The notes: generated by a model not told the origin, from the sequence alone. A stretch of 64,000 bases of DNA from Undaria pinnatifida (GCA_012845835.1 JABAKD010000014.1:2655984-2719983), one strand, 5' to 3'; shown: positions 35,780 to 45,180, counted from the stretch's first letter. A program made the numbers and translations.

Positions 35780-37917
35780 TTGATGTTGATGTTGTTGTTG
35801 TTGTTGCTCCCACATCATTAGCTCGCGTGATCAATTCCGTGGTCACAGGACAGGCTCCAGCCACTCTGGAGGGGAAGATACCGCCAGGGACGAAAACGAC
35901 AACCCAAAAGCGGTACGCGTATATAACCTATTCCTCACCGGCCCGTATCCCCCCTACCCCTCCCCCCCTCCCTCCCCTTACCACCTTACCCTTGCGCCCC
36001 CCCCGCGACCCTATCAGGACATCCTCTGCGTTCCTTCGGTGGCGGGGGTGTGCCCACCGAACGAGTACGAGACTTTCGAGTCGCAGCAGGTGGCTTCGGA
36101 CTGCCTCTGGTCCGACCCCGCTAGGGATAACCAGGTACAGTGCCTGCTATTTTTTAACCGCCAACGCTATCCGCCAACGCTATCCCCATCACTATCGGCC
36201 ACCACGATCCGCCGACGGTATCCGCCACCGCTGTTTTAACGTTTTTACCCTCTGTTCCCCGTCCCGGTGGAGTCCGTGGCGCCTTCCACCAGCCACTGCC
36301 GCTGTCCGCCACCGCTGTTTGAGCGCCATCCGATTTTTGTTGTTGTTGTTTTTCTTGGTCTAATCTCAAGTGTTTCGTCCCCACAACGGGTGTGTGCAGT
36401 AATAAAAAGGAATGGTATCCGCGGCGTCTCCACTGGCTGCCACCGCTACCCGTCACCACTGTCCGCCACCGCTGTTTTTTACGGCTTTGTCCTCTTTTTC
36501 CCGCCCCGCCACTGCTGATGTAGTTTCGAACGCCTTTGTCCTGTTTTTTCACCCTGGTGGTATCCGCTACCACTATCCACCACCTCGGTTTGAGCCTGAA
36601 GTAGATAGGCTTCGGGGAGAGCCTGCAAAGGGGAGGGGAGGGGAGGCGTTTTGCTTCCGAGCCAATGCTATCCGCTACCATTATACGCCTCCACTATATC
36701 CGCGACCTCTATCCGCCACTGCTCTCTTTTACGGCTTTTTCACCCCGCTCCAGCCGTGATCGCTTTAGAGCCCCAAAACCCCTCCCTACGCTTATTCCAA
36801 GTATTTTTTCCCCAAAAACGGGTTTCCAGTTGTAGAGGGGTTATTCTGGACCCTAACCTTAACCCCAACCCGATTCCCACCCAACCCAACCCTGCGGTAA
36901 CCGCAGGAGATGAGCCTGGACTCGACGGGCTTTGGGGAGAGCCTGCGAGGGGGGGGCGCGATTTGTTTCGGAGCCAAAGCTATCGACGATTTTTTGACGC
37001 AGGGTAACCTTAGCTACATCGTGCGAGCGCACGAGGCGCACTCGGAGGGGGTTTCCTTGAGTAAGGGGGCCAAGGTTTTCACGGTGTTTTCTACGTCGAA
37101 GGACCACGGGCAGGGGTCGGGGGCCATGTGCGGCTGCATCCTGGTGGACTTTGAGAAGCTGCTGGTGAGTATGTGGGATTCGTTTTTTTTGTCAAGGCTT
37201 ATTACTGCTTTTCAAAGTAACATTGCATTTTTTTTCTTTAACTGTGAGTGTTGGGGGGGGGGCTAGCGGGAGGGGAAGGGGGGGGTGCAGGGACGTTTGG
37301 AGGGGCAAAAATCGCGGCTGCTGTGGACACGCGCGTGCAGCATGCTTCGTGTTTTTTTGCGTCTTGAGGTCGACAGCTTCTGCATCGATTGATTCAGCCC
37401 CTGTATGCCGTATCTACTTTTTCAACCCCTCCCCTCCCCCCTATTCCCGAGGTGACTTACCGCTCTTCCAAGTACAAAACCCGCTGCACCCACCGTCGGG
37501 ACAGCCTATCCTTCACCACGCTAATCTTAGACGAAACTTGACTTCAATTTTTGTAGATTTTTGTGAAAAGTTTTGTAGACAAAACAGTTTCACGAGTCGC
37601 GAACATGTTTCGTTTTTTTTGTCAACCCCTCCCCTCCCCCCTTCCCTTCCCCTCCCCTCTCCCATCCTCTGCTATTTCCCCCCCCCCCCCCCCCGCCCCC
37701 CCAGGTGATTGATCGCTCTTCCAAATACCAAAACCGCTACATGCGTGGTTGGGGCAGCTTCTGCCTTGATGCCCCAAGTCTACAGACGAATCGTGCTATA
37801 TATATTTTTTTCAAAACTTTGCAATATCACGAGTAACGTCAAAATATCCACGTGGTGTTTTTGTCTCGCAAAAACAAAACGTTGACGTTGTTTTTGTCAA
37901 CCCCCCGCCCTCCCCCG

Positions 37918-37949
<32 letters not shown>

Positions 37950-38292
37950 CCCGCCCGCCCTCTCCTCCCCCCTACCCCCCCAGGTGATCAACCGTTCTTC
38001 CAAGTACAAAAACCGCTACATCCACCGTCGGGACAGCCTCTCCCTTGCCGCCCTAAGCTTAGACGACAGGGATAAGCTGGCGAGAATTGGCGTCGTCACA
38101 CACGCTCCAGAGGGTCTCCCGGAGGACGAGGAAGAGTATGATGACGATGATGACGAGGAGGACGACGGCGAGGAGGAGGAGAATGGCGGCGGGGGGAAGG
38201 GGGGCGCGGCGGCGAAGGCCGGAGGGAGTGATGGGAAAGGAGGAGGCTCCCGCGAGGGGGGGGAAGAGGATGGGAAGGGGGTAGAGGACATG
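27349..38292 (+). CDS. PPP-family Ser/Thr protein phosphatase, gene 2 (9 well-supported exons, probable tenth at 51,298)
   Basis: Paralogue of gene 1, with a single clean reading frame across exons 27349-27462, 28278-28502, 29477-29635, 30473-30607, 31352-31459, 32185-32337, 36018-36134, 36907-37164 and 37984-38292, all GT-AG and all phase 0. The product starts [10 protein letters not shown], has a polar leader ([15 protein letters not shown]) and then the PPP core: GDIHGN, GDYVDRG, LRGNHE, FCVHGG, LWSDP, RAHEAH. The C-terminal exon adds a basic stretch ([13 protein letters not shown]) followed by a very acidic run of Asp/Glu and Gly/Lys. If the donor at 38,293 is skipped, the frame stops at 38,316. 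If it is used, the frame joins in phase to the exon at 51,298. The start lies directly after a TTTTAG acceptor-like site, so a 5'UTR intron is possible. The substrate or partner cannot be deduced. The PP1 SAPNYC loop is replaced by [10 protein letters not shown]. Confidence 0.88.
27890..28060. repeat. Pyrimidine-rich tract in gene 2 intron 1
   Basis: Almost pure C/T with CCCCACCTCCCC-type units. Frames on either strand are compositional artefacts. Confidence 0.8.
28665..28746 (+). pseudogene. Decayed copy of gene 2 exon 2 (3' part)
   Basis: GCTAGCATGGCCACGGCTAC and GAAGCATGGCGACGTGGCAC mirror the exon 2 segment at 28,417-28,490. It ends in a donor-like GGGTAAGT, about 250 bp downstream in intron 2. 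Confidence 0.8.
29100..29458. repeat. Long pyrimidine-rich tract before gene 2 exon 3
   Basis: About 350 bp of CCCTCC/CTTCC-rich sequence sits directly upstream of the exon 3 acceptor. It probably acts as, or grew from, the polypyrimidine tract. Confidence 0.75.
29909..29945 (+). pseudogene. Decayed copy of gene 2 exon 3 (3' end)
   Basis: GCCGGTTTACGTCTTTGGCG and ACATCCACGGACACTTGGAG copy the exon end at 29,595-29,635, including the junction GAG|GTG. A fainter relative follows near 30,048-30,090. It reads [13 protein letters not shown]. Confidence 0.85.
30689..30757 (+). pseudogene. Decayed copy of gene 2 exon 4 (3' half)
   Basis: GGCGACCATGTCGACAGGGG and CATGCTGGGCCTCGAGTGC copy 30,546-30,607, but the first Asp codon's neighbour is changed and the donor is GAAG|GCACTT. 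It would read [21 protein letters not shown]. Confidence 0.85.
30860..30917 (+). pseudogene. Second, more decayed copy of gene 2 exon 4 (3' half)
   Basis: GACGACTACGTCAACAGGGG and CGTACCTCTTCGCTCTGAA are recognisable. The metal-binding context has changed to DDYVNRG. Confidence 0.8.
31609..31635. repeat. Poly-C homopolymer
   Basis: A run of 27 C in gene 2 intron 5. Read or assembly length is unlikely to be exact. Confidence 0.9.
33445..34170. repeat. 92-bp satellite in gene 2 intron 6
   Basis: Eight copies of a unit containing AGAGCCCCCAAACCCCTCCC, AGTTCCAAGTAATG and GGGTTTCCAGTTATAAAGGC are spaced 87-95 bp. Single copies of the same module occur at 32,460-32,535, 36,760-36,845, 39,140-39,232, 47,680-47,765, 61,730-61,815 and 62,634-62,712, usually inside or near MITEs of the GACGCGTGCTACGATAGAGG family. 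Confidence 0.9.
34200..35300. other. Intron 6 of gene 2, no further feature recognised
   Basis: Unique-looking intron sequence with a possible paired repeat (ATCGAAATTCAATTTG near 34,577 and its approximate complement near 35,170). I find no supported exon or classified element. Confidence 0.5.
35400..35715. repeat. GATC-rich dispersed repeat in gene 2 intron 6
   Basis: Units of AGATCATATGGATCATCTAC, then ACCCGGTAACATGAGCAAG and a 46-bp direct duplication around ATCAAATGGGGATAGATAAT. Same family as 8,925-9,350 and 5,560-5,960. Confidence 0.7.
35747..35812. repeat. (TTG)n microsatellite
   Basis: About ten TTG units, a short interruption with GATGTTGATG, then more TTG. It directly abuts a one-arm copy of the 22-kb inverted-repeat element at 35,820-35,930. 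Confidence 0.9.
36592..36690 (+). pseudogene. Decayed copy of gene 2 exon 8 (5' end)
   Basis: GGCTTCGGGGAGAGCCTGCA and TTTGCTTCCGAGCCAATGCT parallel GGCTTTGGGGAGAGCCTGCG at 36,928 onward. It lies about 310 bp upstream in intron 7. The acceptor and GAGATGAGCCTGGAC lead are degraded to GAGCCTGAAGTAG. Confidence 0.8.
37451..37545 (+). pseudogene. Decayed copy of gene 2 exon 9 (first)
   Basis: GTGACTTACCGCTCTTCCAA through CACCGTCGGGACAGCCTATC matches the real exon start at 37,984. It breaks at GACGAAACTTGA, giving a stop. Confidence 0.85.
37704..37795 (+). pseudogene. Decayed copy of gene 2 exon 9 (second)
   Basis: A C-tract and CAG acceptor precede GTGATTGATCGCTCTTCCAA and ACCGCTACATGCGTGGTTGG. 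The acceptor is intact, so it could be mis-spliced, but the RRDSLSLA equivalent is lost. Confidence 0.85.
37918..37948. repeat. Poly-C tract before gene 2 exon 9
   Basis: 31 consecutive C in the polypyrimidine region of the exon 9 acceptor. Confidence 0.9.
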
Positions 38293-38351
38293 GTGAGTGG
38301 AACAAGGCTTGGGTAAGCGGGGTACTCTCCTGTTTACTGCTGGGTATGAGC

Positions 38352-39003
38352 CACTCGCACGAGTGACTATCTACCTCACGAACAAATTGACCGACGCGTG
38401 CTAGGATATAGAGGTATACCGTTTTTTGTCGAAAATGGTTTCTAAATGACAGAGCTCCTTAACCCAACCTCGTCGGAAATAGTATTAATATTTTTTTGCA
38501 TGATGATTTCTCGTTCTATGTGCCTACAGGTAGGCCGTTGGGTTTTTTCATCCGGGATCAAAGCGGTTTTGTTTTTCTCCAAATCTGTTTTGGGTCAAGA
38601 CGGACATGTTTTGAACCTCCAAAATTGATGAACCTCAGAAAAAATGTGGTAGACCACTGATAGGGACAGCTTACGCTATACCTACAACGGGACCCGAAGG
38701 GTGCGCCAGCTAGCGTTGGGCTGCGAAAGCAACTGAGTTAAATCGACACACGACGCGTATGAAAATACGTGGAAGTGTGGTGAGCTAAATCTTTATTTTT
38801 CCCCATCCTCCGGAGGATAAAAAAAAAAAAAAGAAGGTAGACCTCTATCGGAACACCCTTCTGGGCGATTTTTTTTGGCGCAGCGTGGCTTACCACTCCG
38901 TTGCGGATTCGTAATCGAAAAACTAAGACGAGCATAAAGAGCTTTTCAAGGCCGCAAAGTAACGGGGGTGGCGCCGCTCGCGCGAGTGGCCCCGGTCCGA
39001 GCC
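38352..39003. mobile_element. SINE family A copy split by later insertions
   Basis: The head (CACTCGCACGAGTGACTATC) lies at 38,352-38,390. The tRNA-like body with TGGCGCAGCGTGGC and the tail palindrome CGCTCGCGCGAGTG lies at 38,870-39,003. The interval between begins with the MITE end CGACGCGTGCTAGGATA, so the SINE is older than the insertion. Confidence 0.6.
38390..38670. mobile_element. MITE of the GACGCGTGCTACGATAGAGG family
   Basis: The left end CGACGCGTGCTAGGATATAG leads into GTCGAAAATGGTTTC and CATCCGGGATCAAAGCGG, the same internal order as at 62,028-62,489. The right inverted end is degraded. More repeat debris follows to 38,865. Confidence 0.55.
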
Positions 39004-39079
39004 ACCGCAACGAAAGGTTCCCCCAGAGTGACACCCCCTCTTCGATGTAGGATAGGGTCGTGGCATTTTTTTTTCAAGA

Positions 39080-39360
39080 CGCGTGCTACGATATAGGTAT
39101 ACCTTTTTTTGGCGAAAATGTTTTCCGTATGACGGGGTTCCTTAACCCGGTTAGAGCTCCCAAATCCCTCCCTATACTAGCTTCGAGTAAAATTGTCTCC
39201 AAAAAGGGTTTCCAGTTGTAAAGGCGTTAACCCCAAATCGTGGGAAAAAATAGGTCATTTTTTTTTTGTAAAGAATTCTGTCCAATTCGGGTTTTGAGTC
39301 AAGAAGGACGTTTCTTAACCTCTCCCAAAGCTAGGAACCCCAGAGAAAAAAATTGGTGTA
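39080..39360. mobile_element. MITE of the GACGCGTGCTACGATAGAGG family, with satellite module
   Basis: ACGCGTGCTACGATATAGGT and TTTTGGCGAAAATGTTTTCC at the left. It contains one copy of the 92-bp satellite module (39,140-39,232) and the shared 3' part GTCAAGAAGGACGTTTCTTAA. Confidence 0.6.
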
Positions 39361-40008
39361 TGCAAGTCTATTTAAGTAGCACGCGTCAAAATGTCGAAAA
39401 TGTGCTGTAGCTGTGAAATCGAGCGTTTTGTTGGAAACGCGTCTTTTGCAAGCCGCGTGCGATGCTTCGATGGCGCTTTCTACGGGCTGTGTATGGCATT
39501 TTTTTTGCCCTGGGGTGTTCTTGCACTCCAGAGTGACCGGAGCCTGCCTTGCCTGTCCTGTTGCCATGGACTTGAGTTTGCGAGTGGATGTGAAAACAAT
39601 GTGTCCTCATGAAGGATATAGCTCGGGGGCTCACGCTCTTTATGCCTGTACTTTTTTTAGCACCGTTGTAGAAACATACGCACTTTTTTTGGGTGGGGGT
39701 AAACTACTTGGAGTTCGTGAGTTTGTAGAAACACAACACAAAGCACGTTTTGTTGGGGGAGGGGTAAATTACTTGGAATTAGTGTGGGATTTTTTTCCAG
39801 TAGTAAAACCCTGTTTGAAGTTGGTTGTTTCTTGATTGTAGTATTCGGGACAAATGGACGAACGAAACTGACGATTGCAGCATCCTTCACACGAAGGAGA
39901 CGAAGCAACCCGAGCCGTTAGACTAGCGCCGACGAATAGGGAAATCCCGATTCAAGGCGGTCAAGATCGCTTCGCGTGACTGGGGAAGACCCGGAATGGA
40001 TAAGGCGG

Positions 40009-40289
40009 GAATAATAAATAAGATTGGGGGCTGTTACAGGCACAGGCCACCCTTTGCAGGTCTCTTTACTATGCAGATTCCTCGTTGGTACTCACTTGTA
40101 CTAGATAAGCTCTTGTCTTAGCAGCCACACACGCCACGGATATTATTGATCGCGTGCAAATCCGCGAAGCAAATGCATCATCCCCTTTTTCCTATACGCA
40201 CATGCCTTCAAAGACATGTGAAACCCTTTATATCGTTTCCGTATCCTAGGTGTTACGCCTTAGTAGGCTCCCACGGCAATACCATAACA
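40009..40289 (-). repeat. Left LTR (3' LTR on the coding strand)
   Basis: On the minus strand it begins TGTTATGGTATTGCCGTGGG. It shares TCCGCGAAGCAAA, CCTTCAAAGRCATGTGAAACCC-type and CGTTTCCGTATCCTA blocks with the right LTR. The outer boundary is degraded, so 40,009 is approximate. Confidence 0.8.
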
Positions 40290-41319
40290 CTAGCCCACCC
40301 TGATGAGCCGTATATGCAGAAATGTGGAAAATTCGGAGAAACAACGGTTCCACGGTCTAGGGCATGAGTCGAAGATGCGGCTCTTCAAAACCTACTCCCA
40401 CACCTCTACCCTGCGAGGCTACGAATCCTCAGGGGAATGCTAAAGAAGAAAACCACAAGTGAAGAACGGAAGACGTGAAACGGGCTACAGAAAACCCCAA
40501 CGAATGGCGGGATCGGCCGGGGTCGACAGGCGCGATAGCTATCAATTTCCGCTGACGATCAAGGGGAATGTGACCAAAGGGGACAGAAAAGGGGAAACGG
40601 GAAACTATCCAGAAGAAAAGTAAAATAAAAGGCGAAAACGCTGGGATGGAAGGCAGAATAGTCAAAAACCTCGCCAGCAAACGCGGAGCGGTCGCAAAAG
40701 CGTGTCAGAACACGTACGAAACCCAACTCGCGCGCGGAGTGGACATCGTACTTAGCCGGGCGGGAATGACGTCAAAGCCAAGCGGATAATTACTGGGAAA
40801 ATTCCCCCATGAAAACTGAACCTAAAACCCAGAACAAAAATGAATATCCCCCGAAGAATAAAAAAGGTCAAAACCGGGAAAACAGGATCAAATACTCGAG
40901 CGCAGTGGTGGCCTGAACGTGAACTAGCCGCGTCTGCGCCTCGAAATTGATGTACGTTACTTTTAATCCCGTGTGCAACTGATCTACCCCGACGGAGTTG
41001 AGGGACACCAGGAACCTTGAACCCGTCCTGTCGGAGTCGTGCAGTGAGCCGGAGAGAGCGGAAGCTTGATCGGTCCCGGGTGGTCTAGAAAACGTGCCAA
41101 AGATTCCCCGTCGGTGGTTGGTTATACGAGTGCTGATTTTTCCTAGCCACCGCAAACAGTCATCGGCTTTGTACCAAGGACGGGCCCTATTGGGGAGCAC
41201 CGTGGTGCTGTGGTGGCGTAACCAATTAGCGCGCGGCACGCAGCCGTGTCATCAATTCCCTCGGACTATAACGGAGTGCAGACTTGAGGAGAAGAGGAGG
41301 GGTGTTGCCTACCCGTCCG

Positions 41320-41810
41320 TATTGTGGCGGAAGGAGGTCGCGGACGGTAGAAGGAGCCTGCCCGAGCAAGTTCCTTCCGCGCCACAAGTGGGGGTTCATG
41401 GGCGTCGGGGTTGTCCGCCCGGAGGGCAATGCCCCGCCCCTGGTCAAAAGGGCTGGCTTCAGCTAAAAGGTTGTTAACAGTGCCCAAAAGGTGGTGTTTC
41501 ATCTCCGGATTTTGCGAAAACTTGGCAAAAGTTCCAGCGAAGACGGCGTTTTCGCGTTCCCGCTCCCAAATGGCGTTGTCGAAACCCCGGGCGCTTCGTC
41601 CGATGCGCTTGTGCGATTGGGATTCCGACGTGCCCATTATGAGTTCCAGTGCACGGCTGGTCGTGGCAAAGGCCTACCTTTTCGGCCATCGTAATTGTTC
41701 TCCGCTCTGCGCAAGAACATGAAACGTCGACGACGACAAACGCCGACGGTGTCCGCTGCGAAAAAAGTGGAGGGAGGTTGTCAAAACAACACGACGTTTC
41801 CCGTGGAATT
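41320..41810 (-). pseudogene. NADAR (YbiA/DUF1768) domain remnant inside the LTR element
   Basis: NADAR domains are glycosidases acting on ADP-ribose-linked or riboflavin-pathway substrates. Three minus-strand frames together give a complete domain. The N-part is LFSQRTPSAFVVVDVSCSCA with a TMAEK motif (about 41,810-41,690). The core is FATTSRALELIMGTSE, SHKRIGRSARGFDNAIWERE, FAKFSQNPEMKHHLLGT and LLAEASPFDQGRGIALRADN (41,685-41,400). The C-part is HLWRGRNLLGQAPSTVRDLL (about 41,400-41,330). Frame changes lie near 41,687 and 41,400. Normally invariant features (AEK, RGFD, AKFSQN, EASP, WRGKNLLG) are largely preserved, so the domain decayed recently relative to its capture. There is no start codon of its own. 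Confidence 0.75.
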
Positions 41811-42737
41811 CTCGCGTGTAAATCGAGGGAGCCGAGCCCTCGGAGGTAGTGGTTGAGGCGCTCAGTTAAGCCCTTTGGGGACACTGGGTCGAGGCGCTCA
41901 GTTAAGCCCTTTGGGGGCACTGGGTCGCCGACGCGGGCCGCAGGGCCGACTTCACGGTCACCAGCAGCGAGGCGTTATTGCGCGTAGGCGAAACGTCGCC
42001 AGAATGGGGTCTTTCTGCGCCCATCGATTGGGGGTCAACGAGGGCACGGGGCTCGGAGCCAGTTCTGCTTGACGAGAGGGGCGAGTCATCCGCGCGACGG
42101 CGGGCAGATACCCCGGTTGCGTTGACCGGAGGTCGTGGAGACACCACGGCTTCGACGGGCAGTGTCGGGATCGCCTGTTCCTCTGATGCCGTGGAAGTCC
42201 GAAGGGGGTGCTCGTTGAGACGCAAAGACGAAGGAGAGCCGGCAGACACTCCAGACGAATTTAAACACGGGTCTCGGGCGGGTGGCACTGGAGTGCCCGC
42301 CGGGCGAGGTTTCTACCCTGTACCCACGCCTGAGGGTGTGTGCGGGGTAGATAAGCTCGCTGGATCCTCTCGATAGGGAATAGACCAGAATGCCCGCCGT
42401 TCATGCGAGGGAAGGCCGAGTGGAGCGCTAAAGAGGGGCTCGGTATCCCGGCGCCGGCCTTCCCGCACCTCAAACGGACTGTCGCCGTATGGTCGGGACC
42501 AGGAGGGCGGGATGTGTAGGAACGAGGCGGGGGGCGACGCCCCCGCGAAGAGTCAATATGGCTTGGCGGGTCAAATCTCGGTGCGCGCGTTGCGTGAAGG
42601 GGAGTGTCGCTCGAGGCGAGAGCTCCCGGCGCGGCAGAGGTGCCATTAAAGGGATTGTCAGGAGACGTTAGAACACGCGTGGGCGAGACGCGGGGTTTGG
42701 GTGCAGCCGGGCTCAATCCCGAGCGGCGGCGGCCAGT

Positions 42738-44274
42738 TTATGGTTCTAAAGTCGGCGCTACAGGCAAACTGCCGGACGCGCGGCGTTTTTCGGTGGCGGT
42801 TGGCAGCGAAAGAGCGCGAGAGCTCGTCGCGGTAGCAAGATGTGCTGTGTCAGAACGCCTGGGAAGGTTGCCGGTACCCATGGTCAACGTTCGGGGCTTG
42901 GGGGCAGCGGTCGAGGCTGGTCGGCGCTGGGCGCTTGACGAGCGTGGGACAAGAACATCTTGTGAAACATATGCTCGTTCCCCTGGCAATGCTGGCGGCA
43001 GACGCGCAAGGGGTGCCGTACCACCCGTCGGAGCATCAGTTACCCGCGCGGAAAGTGCCAGGTTGACGCGCATTGGGATCATTATTGTGCGACGAATAAG
43101 ACGCATGTTAGGGGCGCTCTTCGTTGAAGCGGGCGAGGGCGGGACTGCTTGGTGTACAGTTCTGGCTGAGCTGTTGGTGTTATGACCGTAGCCGTTGTCA
43201 GACCCGTGCTGTGAATACCCGGAACGCGCATCTTGTGAGTTGCGACCGAAGTTGTGTGACTGACCCTGGCCCTGTTGCCGGCCTGACCGGTGGCGGCGGC
43301 CCTTGCTAGAGCTGATTCCGGGCCCTCCTGTTTCGCTGCCGCGGCGGTAGCGCAGCATGCGTTCCTGCCAGCGGCGATACGCGTCGCCGTTGTCCCCGAG
43401 CTGACCAAGCTCGGGTTTGATGCACCCGCTAGCATTACTAAAAGGGTGCGTGCTCTGTTGAATGCATGCGTCGTTTCATGGCAATTTAGGCAGTGTCCTT
43501 GGTTGTCGCGAAGGGCTGCCGCGCGTGCGGTGGGTGAAAGGAGACCGCTCCACAGAGGAGGGTCATCGGTCGAAAGAGGTACCGCCAACGGTGCAGACTT
43601 CATCACAATTTGCAAGCGGCCAGTGCGAGTACGACGTGGATGAGACCCAGAGGTCGGAGGAATCTTGCAAACATTCATGACAGCCGGGTTGCGTTGCGAG
43701 CCCGTCGCCCAAGCAGAAGTCTGCGGTGTCGCGCGTCCCTGCCCGCGGCCTAGGGCGGCAGGATAGAGCCCCGACGGGGCGGAAACGCGCCCCCCCCGGT
43801 ACCGCAGGTAGTGAAACTATTTTTTGGCCATTTTGGCAGGTGTCTTGTTGTTCGCGAGGGTACCCAAGGCTATCATAACCACATAGCATCGACGAACCGG
43901 AAAGGCAGAGAACGATTTTCCAGCTCTCCATGGTACAGACTAGGCATGAGCTGGGGGGACTGCTCGTTTACTACGCTAAGGCGCACTATCTACAGTACCA
44001 GCCCCACCCCTGGCTACTACGCGCGCTTGCTGCCCGTCACCCCCGAGGCTACCATCCGAAAACCGTAACCCGCGTACGGGGTACCGTTGGGGGCGCCAAA
44101 ATTCTGCAGTTCACTAAGAGCAGACGCCGCGTCTCCGTGGTCGAATTGCCGGCTCAGCACTTGGAGAAGAAGGGCGAAAGCCGCCGGACCGTAATCTGCT
44201 CGGTCAATAGCTCGCGAGACCTCTTGGGCGGTCGCGCCCCACCTCCTCCTGACGTCAAGCTGGTGCAACCGCAA
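42738..44274 (-). pseudogene. Gag-like capsid and nucleocapsid remnant
   Basis: From right to left the minus strand reads a helical capsid-like segment (AQEVSRAIDRADYGPAAFAL and VLSRQFDHGD, about 44,235-44,100), a frame break, NEQSPQLMPSLYHGEL (about 43,960), then a zinc knuckle CLNCHETTHAFNRA (43,451-43,492). The last position of the expected CX2CX4HX4C is Ala, so the knuckle is dead. Next comes a Gag tail (LGQLGDNGDAYRRWQERM, about 43,340-43,420) followed by a Gly/Gln/Ser-rich stretch. The order matches LTR-retrotransposon Gag. Multiple stops and frame changes make it a pseudogene. Confidence 0.7.
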
Positions 44275-44285
44275 CCGTACAAAAG

Positions 44286-44585
44286 GTCTCGCGAGCTATT
44301 GGCCGCGTAGATTCCGGTCCGGCGGCTTTCGCCCTTCTTCTCCAAGTGCTGAGTCGGCAATTTGACCACGGAGACGAGGCGTCTACTCTCCGTGAATTGC
44401 AGAATGTTGACGTCCCAAACGATAACCCTTTTACGCGGCTTACAACCGCGGTTTTCGGATGTTAGTTTCGGGGTGACGGGCAGCGAGCGCGCGTAGACGC
44501 CAGGGGTGGGGCTGGTACTAGAGATACTGCGGCTTCGCGCAAACGAGCAGTTCCCCCAGCTCATGCCTAGTCTGCACCCTGGAGA
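44286..44585 (+). pseudogene. Inverted duplicate of the gag capsid segment
   Basis: The plus strand here reads SGPAAFALLLQVLSRQFDHG, then LVSGVTGSERALAPG and ANEQFPQLMPSLHPGEM. This is the same protein region as the minus-strand gag at 43,930-44,274. The two form a head-to-head inverted repeat with a short centre (about 44,220-44,285). Confidence 0.8.
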
Positions 44586-45163
44586 AATGGTAGTGGGTGC
44601 CGCGGCGTCTGCCGTGACTGTCCCTACCCCGAGGCCCGTCCAATCCCGTAGACTTTTGGGGGGGCGCGTTATTGGCTGTGCGCCAGGGCGGGAGGGGGGG
44701 CAGAGAGGGGTGCGGCGATGAGCGGTACTCAGGGGTGGCAGTATCGCGAGACGTGGTCGTACAAGGAGCAACGAGCTCTACATGAGCACTGTGGGTGTCA
44801 AACGCGCGCGTATCAGCACAGGCGGCGTCGCTCCCAACCATATCAGCAGTACGGTACTCGATCTCAAAGGCGTGCAATCGCTGCAGCAGCGCTGTGGGGT
44901 GCTGGAGCGAAAACATCTGGGCTCGCGAAAACGGCGGTAGGGTCATCTACCGCAGCGCCTGTGCTCGCCACAGCAGCAGCAATGGCACTGCTGGGTGCGG
45001 ACGAAAAAATACTTGCGCTCGCGACAGCGACGGCAGGCTCATGGACAGCAGGGGGCACGCTCGCCGCAGCAGTGCCAACAGCGCTGCGAGGCGCTGACGC
45101 CGAAGCATCTGCGGTCGCAACAGCGGATTGGAAACCCATTGTGATTTTTCGCGTAGGTTCGTG

Positions 45164-45180
45164 TCCTGCCGACGACGCCA
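45164..45180 (-). other. Primer-binding site
   Basis: TGGCGTCGTCGGCAGGA on the minus strand, with the TGG start expected for pairing with a tRNA CCA end. The identical 17-mer occurs at 56,201-56,217 next to the LTR of the small element. The donor tRNA is not identified here. Confidence 0.75.

Noticed and set aside
37704-37795. Alternative last exon for gene 2
   Set aside because: The acceptor is good, but the conserved HRRDSLSLA stretch is lost and the frame degrades. The intact copy at 37,984 matches gene 1.
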